DNA of 64,000 nucleotides from Xanthomarina gelatinilytica. Lineage in GTDB: Bacteria; Bacteroidota; Bacteroidia; Flavobacteriales; Flavobacteriaceae. Positions 36,742-46,106 of the stretch are shown here, one piece after another. A model generated the notes under the pieces. That model saw only the letters and a program-made list of their open reading frames with translations, had not been told where the DNA came from and searched no databases. The translations under genes were made by a program, and so were the position numbers. Each line of letters opens with the position of its first letter. Position 1 is the first letter of the stretch. The stretch is taken from NCBI RefSeq assembly GCF_000348685.1, contig NZ_ANLA01000004.1:124001-188000 (forward strand). Direction: 5' to 3'.

Positions 36742-39159
36742 TTACAAGCTATAGCTTAAAGAAATAATCAGGTTTCTTCCTGGAGAAGCAATTCCTGAGG
36801 AATAGGTTTTATAACGTTGGTCTGTGATGTTCTCCAAACTGGCTGTTAGGGTTGCTGCTTTCGTGATTTGGTATTGGGTTCTTAAATTTAAGGTGTACCA
36901 AGAAGGAGCGTAAGGGTTTCCGTTGTCATCTAGAGCATACATATAATCCTTTTCCTGCTCTGAAGGTGCCAATTGATAAAAAGACAATTCGCTGTTGTAT
37001 TCAGCGAAGGCATCGACTAAAAATTTATTTTTTTGCCAAATAAAATGGGTGTTCCCAAAATTAGGCGACACATGTCTCGCTGGAACTTCACTGCCATCTG
37101 CATCCTCTTCTTTTCCACCAGTAACATTATATTGGGAGGTAAGCTTAAGATGATTGGTCAAGTTTAAACGCACTCCAGCTTCAAAACCGTATATTTTGGC
37201 ATCAGAAGCATTTTGTATGGCCTGTACATTGCTCAATTCACCATTATACATAATTTCAGTTTCTCCATTTAAAGTATAATCCCTTCTTACCAATGCCTGA
37301 TCTAAATAGGTATAATAAGTAGCGACATCAAAAATAACCATATCATCAAAATTTAGGGTTAGACCTAACTCACCACCATAAGCATATTCAGCCTTTAAGT
37401 CTGGATTAGGCACTACCACAGAACCAGGTTCTGAATCGAAAACCTTTCCAATATCATCAATATTGGGTGCCCTAAAAGCCGTAGATAAATTAAATCGCCA
37501 TTGTAAAATATCATTGGCTAACCAACTAATTCCTGCCGAACCCGTTAAAGCTCCAAAATTTAGATCGGTTTCAGTAAAAGGTAAATTTAGAAATTGATTG
37601 TTTTCGGTGAAATCGGCATGCATTAAAATATAATTGTAACGTAAGCCAGACTGTAGGATAAATTTATGGTTTGGTTTAAACTTAATATTAGTATAAGCTG
37701 CCATGGATTGCCATGTAGAACCATTGGGATATCTAGACACGATTGGAGCAGTTTCGTTGGTCTCTATGTTCAATTCCTTGCCTATGGATTTTACTTTATT
37801 GTACACATATTCCACACCATAGAACAATTCGGTTTTTGGAGATAGTAATTTTTCAAAGTCGGCATTAAACGACACTGCATCTACAGCTTCTTCTGTCATG
37901 CTTTTCATCACATCTCGATAGTCCCTATCGTTTCTGCTTTCTTTAAAATTTTGATAGGCTAGAGTTGTTTGAATTTTATCGTATAAATTGGAACTGCTGC
38001 TTATTTTGGTCATTTGTAGGTTACCCATAAACCATTGCTGTGGACCGTAATACCATTCAGCTGAACGTAAATCATCTCCACGATATCTAATTAATCTATC
38101 GTATCTTGGGTAATCCGACGTTTTTGTATAAGTTACACCTAAATCGAAACTTAAGTTTTCTTGTGGCTCAAAACGTACTTTTTGCATGAGGTTTATTTGG
38201 TCATAACCTGTTGGCACTTGTAATTTAGGGTTGTCATTAGACACTATTTGGTCCTGGCCATTATTGGTTACCACATATTCTGGTCTTAAATAATCGTTTG
38301 GTCCATGGCTTCCCATTCTTAGGTCGTCAAAATCGGAATATGAAACACTGGTTAATAACGCCCATTTTTTGAGACCGAAATTAAAATCCAGATGACCTGT
38401 TTTTTCTTTGTTTGCCGTTGCATATCTAGCAACAGCATTGGCTTTAAGATACAGCTTGTCTGAATAGGACACTTGTGGTTTTTTGGTATAGAAGCTCATA
38501 ACACCTCCTATGGCATCACTACCATAAACCACAGAACCAGCTCCAAGGGTAATTTCTGTGTTTTGTATGGTAAACGGATCGATAGAGATGACATTTTGAA
38601 GGTTTCCACTTCTAAAAATGGCGTTGTTCATTCGCACACCATCTACGGTAAGCAACAATCTGTTGGTTGAAAAACCTCTAATCATAGGGCTTCCTCCTCC
38701 TAACTGACTTTTTTGGATATACACATTCCCAGAGCTTTCCAACAAATCGGCACTGGTTTGTGGATTTGAGATTTGGATTTCCTTGGCAGAAATTCCAATA
38801 ATTTTTTGAGGAATGTCTCTTTTGTTTTGTTCAAACTTAGAGGCAGAAATAACAATTTCATCCAGACCTTCAATTTTGGCTTCCAATAAAACCGTATGGT
38901 TGTTGGCAATGATGGTCTCTTTTTTAATTTTTAACTTTTTGTGGAGTAAATCTTCAAAATAAAGATATTCAGAGTCTGTAAAAGAATTTAAAGAGGCCAT
39001 CCCTTCAAAATCTGTTATCACCATTATGGTTTTAGTTTGGTTATAAATAGTTACACCAGGAACGGGTAGCCTAGATTCACTTTCTAATACTTTAATTTCT
39101 TGGGCTTGAGCAGGTATGACAATACAGAGCCAGAGACCTATTGTTAAAAACAATCTCAT
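36742..39159 (-). CDS. TonB-dependent receptor, possibly heme/iron type
   Basis: An 805-residue protein with signal peptide (1-19, ending PAQAQ), a short carboxypeptidase-like regulatory domain (about 22-95), a plug (QTSADLLESSGNVYIQKSQLGGGSPMIRGFSTNRLLLTVDGVRMNNAIFRSGNLQNV, ending GAGSVVYGSDAIGGVMSF) and a beta-barrel ending in SLSYSL. The plug wording resembles heme/hemoglobin and siderophore receptors rather than SusC, but the ligand is not proven. It starts 17 bases after recO, so it may be the last gene of a porZ-recO transcript. Confidence 0.9.
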   Translation of the reverse strand: MRLFLTIGLWLCIVIPAQAQEIKVLESESRLPVPGVTIYNQTKTIMVITDFEGMASLNSFTDSEYLYFEDLLHKKLKIKKETIIANNHTVLLEAKIEGLDEIVISASKFEQNKRDIPQKIIGISAKEIQISNPQTSADLLESSGNVYIQKSQLGGGSPMIRGFSTNRLLLTVDGVRMNNAIFRSGNLQNVISIDPFTIQNTEITLGAGSVVYGSDAIGGVMSFYTKKPQVSYSDKLYLKANAVARYATANKEKTGHLDFNFGLKKWALLTSVSYSDFDDLRMGSHGPNDYLRPEYVVTNNGQDQIVSNDNPKLQVPTGYDQINLMQKVRFEPQENLSFDLGVTYTKTSDYPRYDRLIRYRGDDLRSAEWYYGPQQWFMGNLQMTKISSSSNLYDKIQTTLAYQNFKESRNDRDYRDVMKSMTEEAVDAVSFNADFEKLLSPKTELFYGVEYVYNKVKSIGKELNIETNETAPIVSRYPNGSTWQSMAAYTNIKFKPNHKFILQSGLRYNYILMHADFTENNQFLNLPFTETDLNFGALTGSAGISWLANDILQWRFNLSTAFRAPNIDDIGKVFDSEPGSVVVPNPDLKAEYAYGGELGLTLNFDDMVIFDVATYYTYLDQALVRRDYTLNGETEIMYNGELSNVQAIQNASDAKIYGFEAGVRLNLTNHLKLTSQYNVTGGKEEDADGSEVPARHVSPNFGNTHFIWQKNKFLVDAFAEYNSELSFYQLAPSEQEKDYMYALDDNGNPYAPSWYTLNLRTQYQITKAATLTASLENITDQRYKTYSSGIASPGRNLIISLSYSL

Positions 39160-39176
39160 GTTGGTTAGTTAAAAAT

Positions 39177-39899
39177 TTATGAATTAAATACTTGATTAAA
39201 AATTTCCATGGATTGAGGTTTTCTGAACCCCTCCAGATGCAATTCAAAATATAAAAGCATCATTTTTAAAAAAGACTGTCTTTGATTTGAATTGATTTTA
39301 ATCGTGTTTAACTTATCAAAATTTATGCCCAAGAGGTGTTTTAAGAGAATTATATTTTCACCTGAAACTGCATACATATTTGTTTTGTGATGTTGGAAGG
39401 TTCCTTCTGCCAAATTAAACCAAGATTCGTTGTTTTGTGGTAATTCAGGATAAAATCCTAAATGTTTGGTGAGCTTCAGTAAAAACAGCAAATGGAAGTT
39501 GGCATAATGGTTATGGGTATCCAACCATTGCAAAGTGGTTTCCAGGTAGGTATAAAGATGTTCGTTTGATTCTTCTTCTTTTAAGGTGCTGGTTAGAAGT
39601 TCGGCCAAAAAAAAAGTAATGGCGCTTTTTATTACATGGGTTTGTAAGTTACTGTACAGATAGTGCACCTTAACCTCTTTAACTTCTTGCAAAGACCTAT
39701 TGTTTTTGTGCAAAGTGACTAGCTGTAATTGGGATAGCAATTGAAAATAGGCAGATTTTGAATTTCCTTTTTTAGAACTGGATACGTTTCTAAGCAAATA
39801 ACTTACAAGACCATATTTTTGAGTATAACATTTAACAATTAAATCGTTATCCCTGTATTTTATCTTTGATAAAACAATGGCATTTGTAGTTGTTAGCAT
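39177..39899 (-). CDS. recO: DNA repair protein RecO
   Basis: A 240-residue protein with the RecO N-terminal OB-fold (TTTNAIVLSKIKYRDNDLIVKCYTQKYGLVSYLLRNV) followed by the helical C-terminal domain. RecO helps RecA displace SSB in the RecFOR pathway. The four zinc cysteines of some RecO proteins are not seen. Its start overlaps the porZ stop by one base (TAATG), so translational coupling is likely; the pairing of these genes is something I know from other flavobacteria. Confidence 0.92.
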   Translation of the reverse strand: MLTTTNAIVLSKIKYRDNDLIVKCYTQKYGLVSYLLRNVSSSKKGNSKSAYFQLLSQLQLVTLHKNNRSLQEVKEVKVHYLYSNLQTHVIKSAITFFLAELLTSTLKEEESNEHLYTYLETTLQWLDTHNHYANFHLLFLLKLTKHLGFYPELPQNNESWFNLAEGTFQHHKTNMYAVSGENIILLKHLLGINFDKLNTIKINSNQRQSFLKMMLLYFELHLEGFRKPQSMEIFNQVFNS

Positions 39900-42244
39900 T
39901 ATCTCACCACCATTAGTTTAAGCACTTTTGTTTCGTAAGAATCCAAATCGGATAGCATGATAAGATACACTCCAGAAGCAACAGAGTTATTCCCTAGGTT
40001 TTTTCCATTCCAATAGGCTGAACCTCCATCTATCTCTAAATTATAACCTCTATATCTGGTATTTACGTTGGATTGAGCTTCTGCTACCAAATTACCTTCT
40101 ATATCTGTAATTTTAATATTCATATTTTCGGTAATGCCTCTTATTTGAATTTTTTTATCATTCATGTTATAATCCGGTCTTACTGGATTTGGAAAAATAA
40201 AGGCATTTTCTAAGGTAGTCATGGTCTCTGAACCACCGGAGCCGTAAGACACCAGTCCTTTGTCTGTAGCAATGTAAACTATGCCGTTGGTTTGGTCAAT
40301 GGCAACATCTACCACGTTGTTTGTTGGCAAAGGGGAGTTGTCTTTTGTGAAATGGTAAATGGTTTCTTGGCCATCTGATGAAAAATAGTATAATCCAGCA
40401 CCAATAGTTCCAATCCATTTGTTGTTGGAGCCATCCACCTCGATGTCAGACACATAGGTTTGAAATAAAAGTTCTTGTGGCAATCCATCATCCAATACAA
40501 TAATAGATTGCGCTTCTATTGCTGGATCGGTAAAGAAACCTGCCGTATTGTACAACACCCTTAAACCACTAATTGTACCAATCCAGATTTGATCTCTTTT
40601 ATCAATGGCCAATGAAGAAACAAATGCTGTAGGCATGTTTTGTTCTTCGGAATACAACCCTCTAAGTTGTCCATCTTTGTAGCCTATAAGTCCATTTTTA
40701 TAAGCTCCAATCCATTTGGTACCATTGGCATCAATTTCAATATCACTGTAACCCCATTCGCCTTCTAAAGCATCAGGGATTAAATTGGTAAAATCATAAC
40801 TATTCCATTGGTTTGAATTAGGGTCGTACGAAACTAAAGGTTTGGCGACTCTAGCTGTCATGGTCCACAGTACTCCATTTACATCAAAATTAGACGCACT
40901 AACCCTAATGCTTTTAAAGTTAGGGTTTCCAGGTATCACGAGAGATCTTAAAGCACTATTGGACTCATCATACAATACAGTGGGACTATCATTATTTACT
41001 TCTAAAAGACCATCATTGAAGGAACTGATAAACACTTGTTGAGTGTTGAATGGGTTAACAGCAATTTTATTTAAGTTCCTAGCTCCTAAAACACTATCAT
41101 AAGGTACATTAACCCAAGATTCATCAATAAGATGACTAAACCCTCTTTTCCTTACAGGAGCTGGATTATATGTTAAGGAATAATCTCCATAAGTTACCCA
41201 AAGGTTATTAGGCATTGCCTGGATGGCAAATGCGTTATTTAACAAAGGTCCTTCTGGATGAATTTCGGTCACATCTGTTTGATTGTTATATGCAATTTTT
41301 AAAATACCATAATCTCTTGTTCCAATATACATGTACTCACTATCAAAAGTTGTGACAGAAAATTCAGTAGGGTAATCTGGAAGTATTGGTACAACGGTTA
41401 TTTCATTAAAAGCATTGTCGAAAAAATAAGATTCATTTTTAGTAGTTACAAATAGATTGTTATTGGATTCACTAAAATCTAAAATTGGATCTGGTATGGT
41501 TGTTATTGAATTTATGGAAGTATCTAAAACCTCAAACACCTGTCTATTTGCCTTAATGATATAAATTCTATCATCCATTGTAGATTCTACAGCAATGACA
41601 TTACCTCCTGTTACGGTTTGCCATTCTTGAAAGTCTATTAAATTGTCACTGTTCACCAAGGCTCTTTTTAAGCCTCCACCATCTAAACATGCTGCATAAA
41701 TATATTGTTCGGAAATTGCTGTTTGTTGGACCCTTAACTGAGCTCCACCTGTACCGATGTAATAGGTGTCCCCAAATTCCAGTCTGGACATATCGTATAC
41801 TGAAATACCATAATCAGTAGCTATATAAAGCAGCTCATTGTATTCTTCAAAATGGTTAATCATTTTATCATTAGGTGGAATGGTTGGTTTTTCCAATATA
41901 TCAACAACCGTTAAGATATTGGTATCATCTTCCAAAGCAATTTCTATAAGTCCATTTGCATAGCCAATAACGAGCATTTGATATGCTTCGCTATAATGAA
42001 TGGTTGAGATTTCTTCACCTGAAAGTCCGTTTATAGTTGTAAGTGTTTCCATTTCAGAGGACATAAGATCATAAGAAAACACAGCATTCTCTGCAGCCAC
42101 GTATATTTTACCATTACCTTGTGTGACATCCTTTACATTTAGGTAGGAAAAGTGTCCTTTCCATAACGCAGAATAATCCTGGGCCATTAAAGATACTGGA
42201 AACAAGAAGATTAAAATTAGGTAGTTTCTGATATTCATAGTCAT
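39899..42244 (-). CDS. porZ: PorZ-type T9SS surface protein (two-component-regulator propeller)
   Basis: A 781-residue exported protein; the signal peptide is within MNIRNYLILIFLFPVSLMAQ (the ATG two codons earlier, at 42244, is the alternative start). The body is two beta-propellers built of Reg_prop-like blades (AENAVFSYDL, TDYGISVYDM, IGTISGLRVLYN, ATDKGLVSYG), and the end (about 700-781, IKITDIEGNLVAEA to KVLKLMVVR) is a type IX-like C-terminal domain. PorZ is an outer-membrane surface component that delivers A-LPS for cargo attachment in Porphyromonas. The recO neighbour supports the call; exact function here is inferred. Confidence 0.78.
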   Translation of the reverse strand: MTMNIRNYLILIFLFPVSLMAQDYSALWKGHFSYLNVKDVTQGNGKIYVAAENAVFSYDLMSSEMETLTTINGLSGEEISTIHYSEAYQMLVIGYANGLIEIALEDDTNILTVVDILEKPTIPPNDKMINHFEEYNELLYIATDYGISVYDMSRLEFGDTYYIGTGGAQLRVQQTAISEQYIYAACLDGGGLKRALVNSDNLIDFQEWQTVTGGNVIAVESTMDDRIYIIKANRQVFEVLDTSINSITTIPDPILDFSESNNNLFVTTKNESYFFDNAFNEITVVPILPDYPTEFSVTTFDSEYMYIGTRDYGILKIAYNNQTDVTEIHPEGPLLNNAFAIQAMPNNLWVTYGDYSLTYNPAPVRKRGFSHLIDESWVNVPYDSVLGARNLNKIAVNPFNTQQVFISSFNDGLLEVNNDSPTVLYDESNSALRSLVIPGNPNFKSIRVSASNFDVNGVLWTMTARVAKPLVSYDPNSNQWNSYDFTNLIPDALEGEWGYSDIEIDANGTKWIGAYKNGLIGYKDGQLRGLYSEEQNMPTAFVSSLAIDKRDQIWIGTISGLRVLYNTAGFFTDPAIEAQSIIVLDDGLPQELLFQTYVSDIEVDGSNNKWIGTIGAGLYYFSSDGQETIYHFTKDNSPLPTNNVVDVAIDQTNGIVYIATDKGLVSYGSGGSETMTTLENAFIFPNPVRPDYNMNDKKIQIRGITENMNIKITDIEGNLVAEAQSNVNTRYRGYNLEIDGGSAYWNGKNLGNNSVASGVYLIMLSDLDSYETKVLKLMVVR

Positions 42245-42256
42245 TTAAAAACTTTT

Positions 42257-42264
42257 CAAATATA
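42257..42264 (-). promoter_or_regulatory. Possible -7 promoter element of porZ-recO
   Basis: The minus strand reads TATATTTG, 13 bases before the first possible porZ ATG, between gdhA's terminator and porZ. Confidence 0.45.
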
Positions 42265-42303
42265 TCTATATATAACGAGTTTTAGAATAAAAACATATAA
42301 ATT

Positions 42304-42335
42304 GAACAAAAAAAGCTTCCAATTTGGAAGCTTTT
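42304..42335 (-). terminator. Rho-independent terminator of gdhA
   Basis: A perfect 10-bp stem AAAAGCTTCC / GGAAGCTTTT (42311-42335) with a 5-base loop is followed on the minus strand by a T run, 20 bases after the gdhA stop. Confidence 0.85.
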
Positions 42336-42354
42336 CATTTTTATATTTAGGAAA

Positions 42355-43698
42355 TTATACCACGCCTTGTGCCAACATGGCATCTGCCACCTTAACAAAT
42401 CCAGCGATATTCGCTCCTTTCACATAGTCAATATAACCATTATCCTGTGTACCATAAAGAACGCAGGACTCATGAATGTTATCCATGATTTGTTTTAACT
42501 TGGCATCCACTTCGTCTCTAGTCCAATTTAGCCTTAAAGAGTTCTGGCTCATTTCCAATCCGGAAGTTGCCACACCTCCTGCATTGGATGCTTTTCCTGG
42601 AGAAAACATCACTTTTGCATTCTGGAAAGCTGTAATAGCTTCAGGTGTGGTTGGCATGTTAGCACCTTCTGCCACTACCTGAACCTTATTTTTTATTAGC
42701 ATATGTGCTTCTGCTTCGTTTAATTCATTTTGAGTGGCGCATGGCATAGCTACATTACAGGTTACAGACCAAGGTCTCTCTCCCTCATGGAAGGTTGCAG
42801 AAGGGTATTTATCAAGATATTCGTTAATTCTACCTCTTCTAACATTTTTGATTTCTTGAACATAAGCCAATTTTTCTGCATCAATTCCATCAGCATCGTA
42901 AATAAATCCTGAAGAATCCGATAAGGTTACTACTTTGGCTCCAAGTTCTGTGGCTTTTTCACATGCAAATTGTGCGACGTTTCCAGATCCAGAAATCACC
43001 ACAGTCTTTCCTTGAAACGTATCATTTTTTGTGGCCAACATATTTTTGGCAAAATACACGCAGCCATAACCTGTAGCTTCTGGTCTAATTAAAGATCCTC
43101 CAAAAGAGATCCCCTTTCCTGTTAAGACACCTGTAAATTCGTTTCTTAATCTTTTATATTGTCCGAACATATATCCAACTTCTCTTCCACCAACTCCTAT
43201 ATCTCCAGCAGGAACGTCGGTATCTGGACCTATATGACGGAATAACTCTGTCATAAACGATTGACAAAAACGCATAACTTCATTATCGCTTTTCCCTTTA
43301 GGGTCAAAATCACTTCCACCTTTTCCTCCACCCATTGGCAAGGTTGTAAGCGAGTTTTTAAATACTTGTTCAAATCCTAAAAATTTTAATATGCTTAGGT
43401 TTACAGATGGGTGAAAACGCAAACCACCTTTGTAAGGTCCAATAGCAGAATTGAACTCTACCCTAAACCCTCTATTTACTTGAGTCTTTCCTTGATCGTC
43501 AATCCATGGCACTCTAAAGATTATTGTGCGTTCCGGCTCAACCATTCTCTCTAACAACATTTTATCCTGATATTTAGGATTCGCTTCTATAAATGGAATT
43601 ACAGTTTCTGCCACTTCATGTACAGCTTGTAAAAACTCCGGTTCATGCCCATTCTTTTCCTTTACAAGACTTAGAAAAGCATCTATTTTATTTTTCAT
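42355..43698 (-). CDS. gdhA: NADP-type glutamate dehydrogenase
   Basis: A 447-residue enzyme making glutamate from 2-oxoglutarate and ammonia. Visible are FRVPWIDDQGKTQVNRGFRVEFNSAIGPYKGGLRFHPSVN (substrate site), LPMGGGKGGSDFDPKGKSD with the catalytic Lys region, VPAGDIGVGGREVGYMFGQYK, and the dinucleotide-binding VVISGSGNVAQFACEK. Length and motifs fit the hexameric NADPH-dependent anabolic class. It is a single-gene unit with a -7-like element upstream (43744) and a strong terminator downstream. Confidence 0.97.
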   Translation of the reverse strand: MKNKIDAFLSLVKEKNGHEPEFLQAVHEVAETVIPFIEANPKYQDKMLLERMVEPERTIIFRVPWIDDQGKTQVNRGFRVEFNSAIGPYKGGLRFHPSVNLSILKFLGFEQVFKNSLTTLPMGGGKGGSDFDPKGKSDNEVMRFCQSFMTELFRHIGPDTDVPAGDIGVGGREVGYMFGQYKRLRNEFTGVLTGKGISFGGSLIRPEATGYGCVYFAKNMLATKNDTFQGKTVVISGSGNVAQFACEKATELGAKVVTLSDSSGFIYDADGIDAEKLAYVQEIKNVRRGRINEYLDKYPSATFHEGERPWSVTCNVAMPCATQNELNEAEAHMLIKNKVQVVAEGANMPTTPEAITAFQNAKVMFSPGKASNAGGVATSGLEMSQNSLRLNWTRDEVDAKLKQIMDNIHESCVLYGTQDNGYIDYVKGANIAGFVKVADAMLAQGVV

Positions 43699-43743
43699 TT
43701 AATTTAAATTTAATACTGTTGTGTAATTTGTTAATTTGTTCAG

Positions 43744-43751
43744 CAAATATA
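43744..43751 (-). promoter_or_regulatory. Possible -7 promoter element of gdhA
   Basis: The minus strand reads TATATTTG, a full match to TAnnTTTG, 46 bases before the gdhA ATG. No clear -33 element. Confidence 0.45.
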
Positions 43752-43873
43752 CATTATCTTTAAAAATTAATTATTATTTTTTGTTTTTTCACAATGTTTA
43801 TTGGAGAATAAATTATTAGATTTAGCTTATTAAAGTAAAAAACTACCTGTAATTTGCGTTTTATCTGATTTAT

Positions 43874-43903
43874 TTGGTAGTTGGTCGAGTTTTTATATAT
43901 TTG
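43874..43903 (+). promoter_or_regulatory. Promoter of the outer-membrane protein gene at 43937
   Basis: TTG (43874-43876), a 19-base spacer and TATATTTG (43896-43903) match the Bacteroidota promoter pattern; the ATG is 34 bases on. Confidence 0.65.
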
Positions 43904-43936
43904 TTTATTATTATGCTCTAATTATCGAATGCTTAT

Positions 43937-44737
43937 ATGTGCAATTTGAAACAGTTAACCGTATTCTTTTTCCTACTTATTGGAATTCAGTCAAGTTTTT
44001 CTCAACTTGGATTTTCACATGAAATTGGAGCCATAGTAGGTCCCGTTCAATTTCGATCGGATTTTGGAGTTCGAAATGATGAAGGTACCAATTATGGAAA
44101 CTCAGGATATGGAATAGGTATTGTGCACTACATCAATTTTGCCTACAGAGCAGATTGTAATTGTTATTCTACAGACACTTATTTTAACGATCATTTCAAA
44201 TTAAGAAGTGAGATTTCCTTTAACAAAACCAAGCTAGATCATCATGGACAATGGGCTGATGGAAATTCGGTTGATGCTGCCAGGCTAAGAGCCCACACTG
44301 GGGAAGCCAATAATTTTGATATTGGTATGCAATTAGAATATTTCCCTTTAAGTATTCGAGACTTTATGGCTTTTGCTTACAGGTTTGCGCCTTTTGTGAG
44401 TTTAGGAGTTCATTATACATCGTACAACCCTAAGGCATATACCAATTTTATGGATCCTGATACAGGAATTGTAGATGGAAACATTAACAATGCCAACAAT
44501 TTCTGGAGTGCTTGGGAACCTGGTTCCATAGACCCTTCCAAAGGGAGTACTTGGTCTGTGGTAACCAGTATTGGAGTTCGATATAAGTTAGCTCCTCTAT
44601 CTGATTTGATGCTGGATTTGAGGTGGCAGTATTATGGAAGTGACTGGATAGACGGTTTAAACCATCAATTATCTTCTAACAAATATAACGATTGGCTAAT
44701 CTGGTTGAATTTTGGATATATTTATTATCTGGATTAA
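43937..44737 (+). CDS. Outer-membrane beta-barrel protein (THC0290_0291-like)
   Basis: A 266-residue exported protein (signal peptide about 1-23, ending QSSFSQ) with alternating hydrophobic strands, many aromatic residues and a C-terminal WLIWLNFGYIYYLD that suits an outer-membrane beta-barrel. The opening LGFSHEIGAIVGPVQFRSDFGVRND and the final WQYYGSDWIDGLNH match a flavobacterial family that I recall as THC0290_0291 (function unknown). It has its own promoter and a terminator and is not in an operon. Confidence 0.7.
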   Translation: MCNLKQLTVFFFLLIGIQSSFSQLGFSHEIGAIVGPVQFRSDFGVRNDEGTNYGNSGYGIGIVHYINFAYRADCNCYSTDTYFNDHFKLRSEISFNKTKLDHHGQWADGNSVDAARLRAHTGEANNFDIGMQLEYFPLSIRDFMAFAYRFAPFVSLGVHYTSYNPKAYTNFMDPDTGIVDGNINNANNFWSAWEPGSIDPSKGSTWSVVTSIGVRYKLAPLSDLMLDLRWQYYGSDWIDGLNHQLSSNKYNDWLIWLNFGYIYYLD

Positions 44738-44758
44738 AATTTTAAAACACATAAGACG

Positions 44759-44783
44759 CCAAGACATGTTCTTGGTTTTTTTT
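44759..44783 (+). terminator. Rho-independent terminator after the outer-membrane protein gene
   Basis: A 6-bp stem CCAAGA / TCTTGG with a 5-base loop followed by eight T (44776-44783). Confidence 0.7.
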
Positions 44784-44786
44784 GGT

Positions 44787-45926
44787 TTAATTTATAGCTT
44801 GTTTTAAGTCTTCAATCAAGTCGTCTATATCTTCAATGCCAACACTTAACCTTATCAAGGAGTCTAAAATCCCTGTTTTTTCACGCGCTTCCTTGGGTAT
44901 GCTGGCATGTGTCATACTTGCAGGATGTCCTGCCAAAGACTCAACACCTCCTAAAGATTCTGCCAAGGTAAACACCTTTAATGTTTCAACAATTTTAATG
45001 GCTTCTTCAAAATTATTCCCTTTGGTAGAAAATGACAGCATTCCACCAAAACCTTTCATTTGTGCTTTTGCAATTGCATGATTTGGATGATTCTCAAATC
45101 CAGGCCAATACACGTGCTCTATCTTGGGATGGTTGGATAAATATTCGGCTACTGCTTTCCCATTTTCACAATGACGCTGCATTCTTACATGTAGGGTTTT
45201 AATGCCTCGTAATACCAAAAAGCTGTCTTGAGGGCCACAAATGGCTCCACTGGAGTTTTGAATAAAGTAAAGTTTGTCTGCCAAGTCTTTATCTTTTACC
45301 ACCAAAGCTCCCACAACCACATCGCTATGACCACCAAGATATTTGGTTGCAGAGTGCATGACAATATCCGCACCCAAAGTTAATGGTTGTTGCAAATAAG
45401 GGGTTGCAAAAGTATTATCAACAGCAAGAAGTAATTTGTGTTTTTTTGCTATGGCTGCACAAGCTTTTATATCTATAATGTTCATCATTGGGTTGGTTGG
45501 GGTTTCAACCCAAATAAGTTTGGTATTTTCGTTGATGTAAGCTTCTATGTTTTCAGCTTGTTGCATCCCAATAAAGTGAAACTTAATCCCAAATTTTTTA
45601 TATATGGATGTAAACAACCTATAGGACCCTCCATACAAATTGTTTGTAGAGATAACCTCATCGCCTACTTGCAACAGTTTTAACACAGCATCTATGGCAG
45701 CTAAACCAGAACCAAAAGCCAGTCCGTAATTCCCGTTTTCAAGACTTGCTAAAGCATTTTCCAGGGCTGTTCTAGTTGGGTTATGGGATCTGGAATATTC
45801 ATAACCTTTATGTGCTCCAGGTGTAGATTGAGTATAAGTTGAGGTTTGATAAATAGGTGGCATAACAGCGCCATATGCTGGATCGTGTTGTTGGCCTCCA
45901 TGTATTGTTTTGGTGTTGAATTTCAT
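44787..45926 (-). CDS. metB: Cystathionine gamma-synthase / trans-sulfuration PLP enzyme
   Basis: A 379-residue PLP enzyme of the Cys/Met metabolism family. YEYSRSHNPTRTALENALASLENG carries the phosphate-binding Tyr and Arg, and SATKYLGGHSDVVVGA carries the PLP lysine. The family includes cystathionine gamma-synthase, gamma-lyase and homocysteine-forming enzymes, and sequence alone does not separate them safely; gamma-synthase is the best guess because of overall likeness (MTHASIPKEAREKTGILDSLIRLSVGIED). No methionine genes adjoin. A leader of about 100 bases contains a hairpin (45947-45973). Confidence 0.85.
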   Translation of the reverse strand: MKFNTKTIHGGQQHDPAYGAVMPPIYQTSTYTQSTPGAHKGYEYSRSHNPTRTALENALASLENGNYGLAFGSGLAAIDAVLKLLQVGDEVISTNNLYGGSYRLFTSIYKKFGIKFHFIGMQQAENIEAYINENTKLIWVETPTNPMMNIIDIKACAAIAKKHKLLLAVDNTFATPYLQQPLTLGADIVMHSATKYLGGHSDVVVGALVVKDKDLADKLYFIQNSSGAICGPQDSFLVLRGIKTLHVRMQRHCENGKAVAEYLSNHPKIEHVYWPGFENHPNHAIAKAQMKGFGGMLSFSTKGNNFEEAIKIVETLKVFTLAESLGGVESLAGHPASMTHASIPKEAREKTGILDSLIRLSVGIEDIDDLIEDLKQAIN

Positions 45927-45946
45927 GGGTTGTAAAGTTTTAAGCC

Positions 45947-45973
45947 AATAAGAAACCTGTTTGCTTTCTTATT
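45947..45973 (-). promoter_or_regulatory. Hairpin in the leader of metB-like gene
   Basis: A perfect 9-bp stem AATAAGAAA / TTTCTTATT with a 9-base loop lies 21-47 bases before the ATG and downstream of the promoter element at 46035. Possible leader control; I could not match it to a known riboswitch. Confidence 0.35.
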
Positions 45974-46034
45974 TAAAGTTCATTAAAAATGTATGGGTAA
46001 AGCTTACCATTACAAATTAAAAAATTATTTCATA

Positions 46035-46042
46035 CAAAGTTA
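46035..46042 (-). promoter_or_regulatory. Possible -7 promoter element of metB-like gene
   Basis: The minus strand reads TAACTTTG, a full TAnnTTTG match, 109 bases before the ATG. Confidence 0.4.
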
Positions 46043-46106
46043 CTGTTTCATTCGGTCTATTGGAATGCAATAACTACCTTTAACATCATCTTAATCCTTT
46101 AGTGCC

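Noticed and set aside
45927-46034. Possible SAM riboswitch upstream of the metB-like gene
   Set aside because: I compared it with the conserved blocks of SAM-I and SAM-II as I know them and found no match beyond a simple hairpin.
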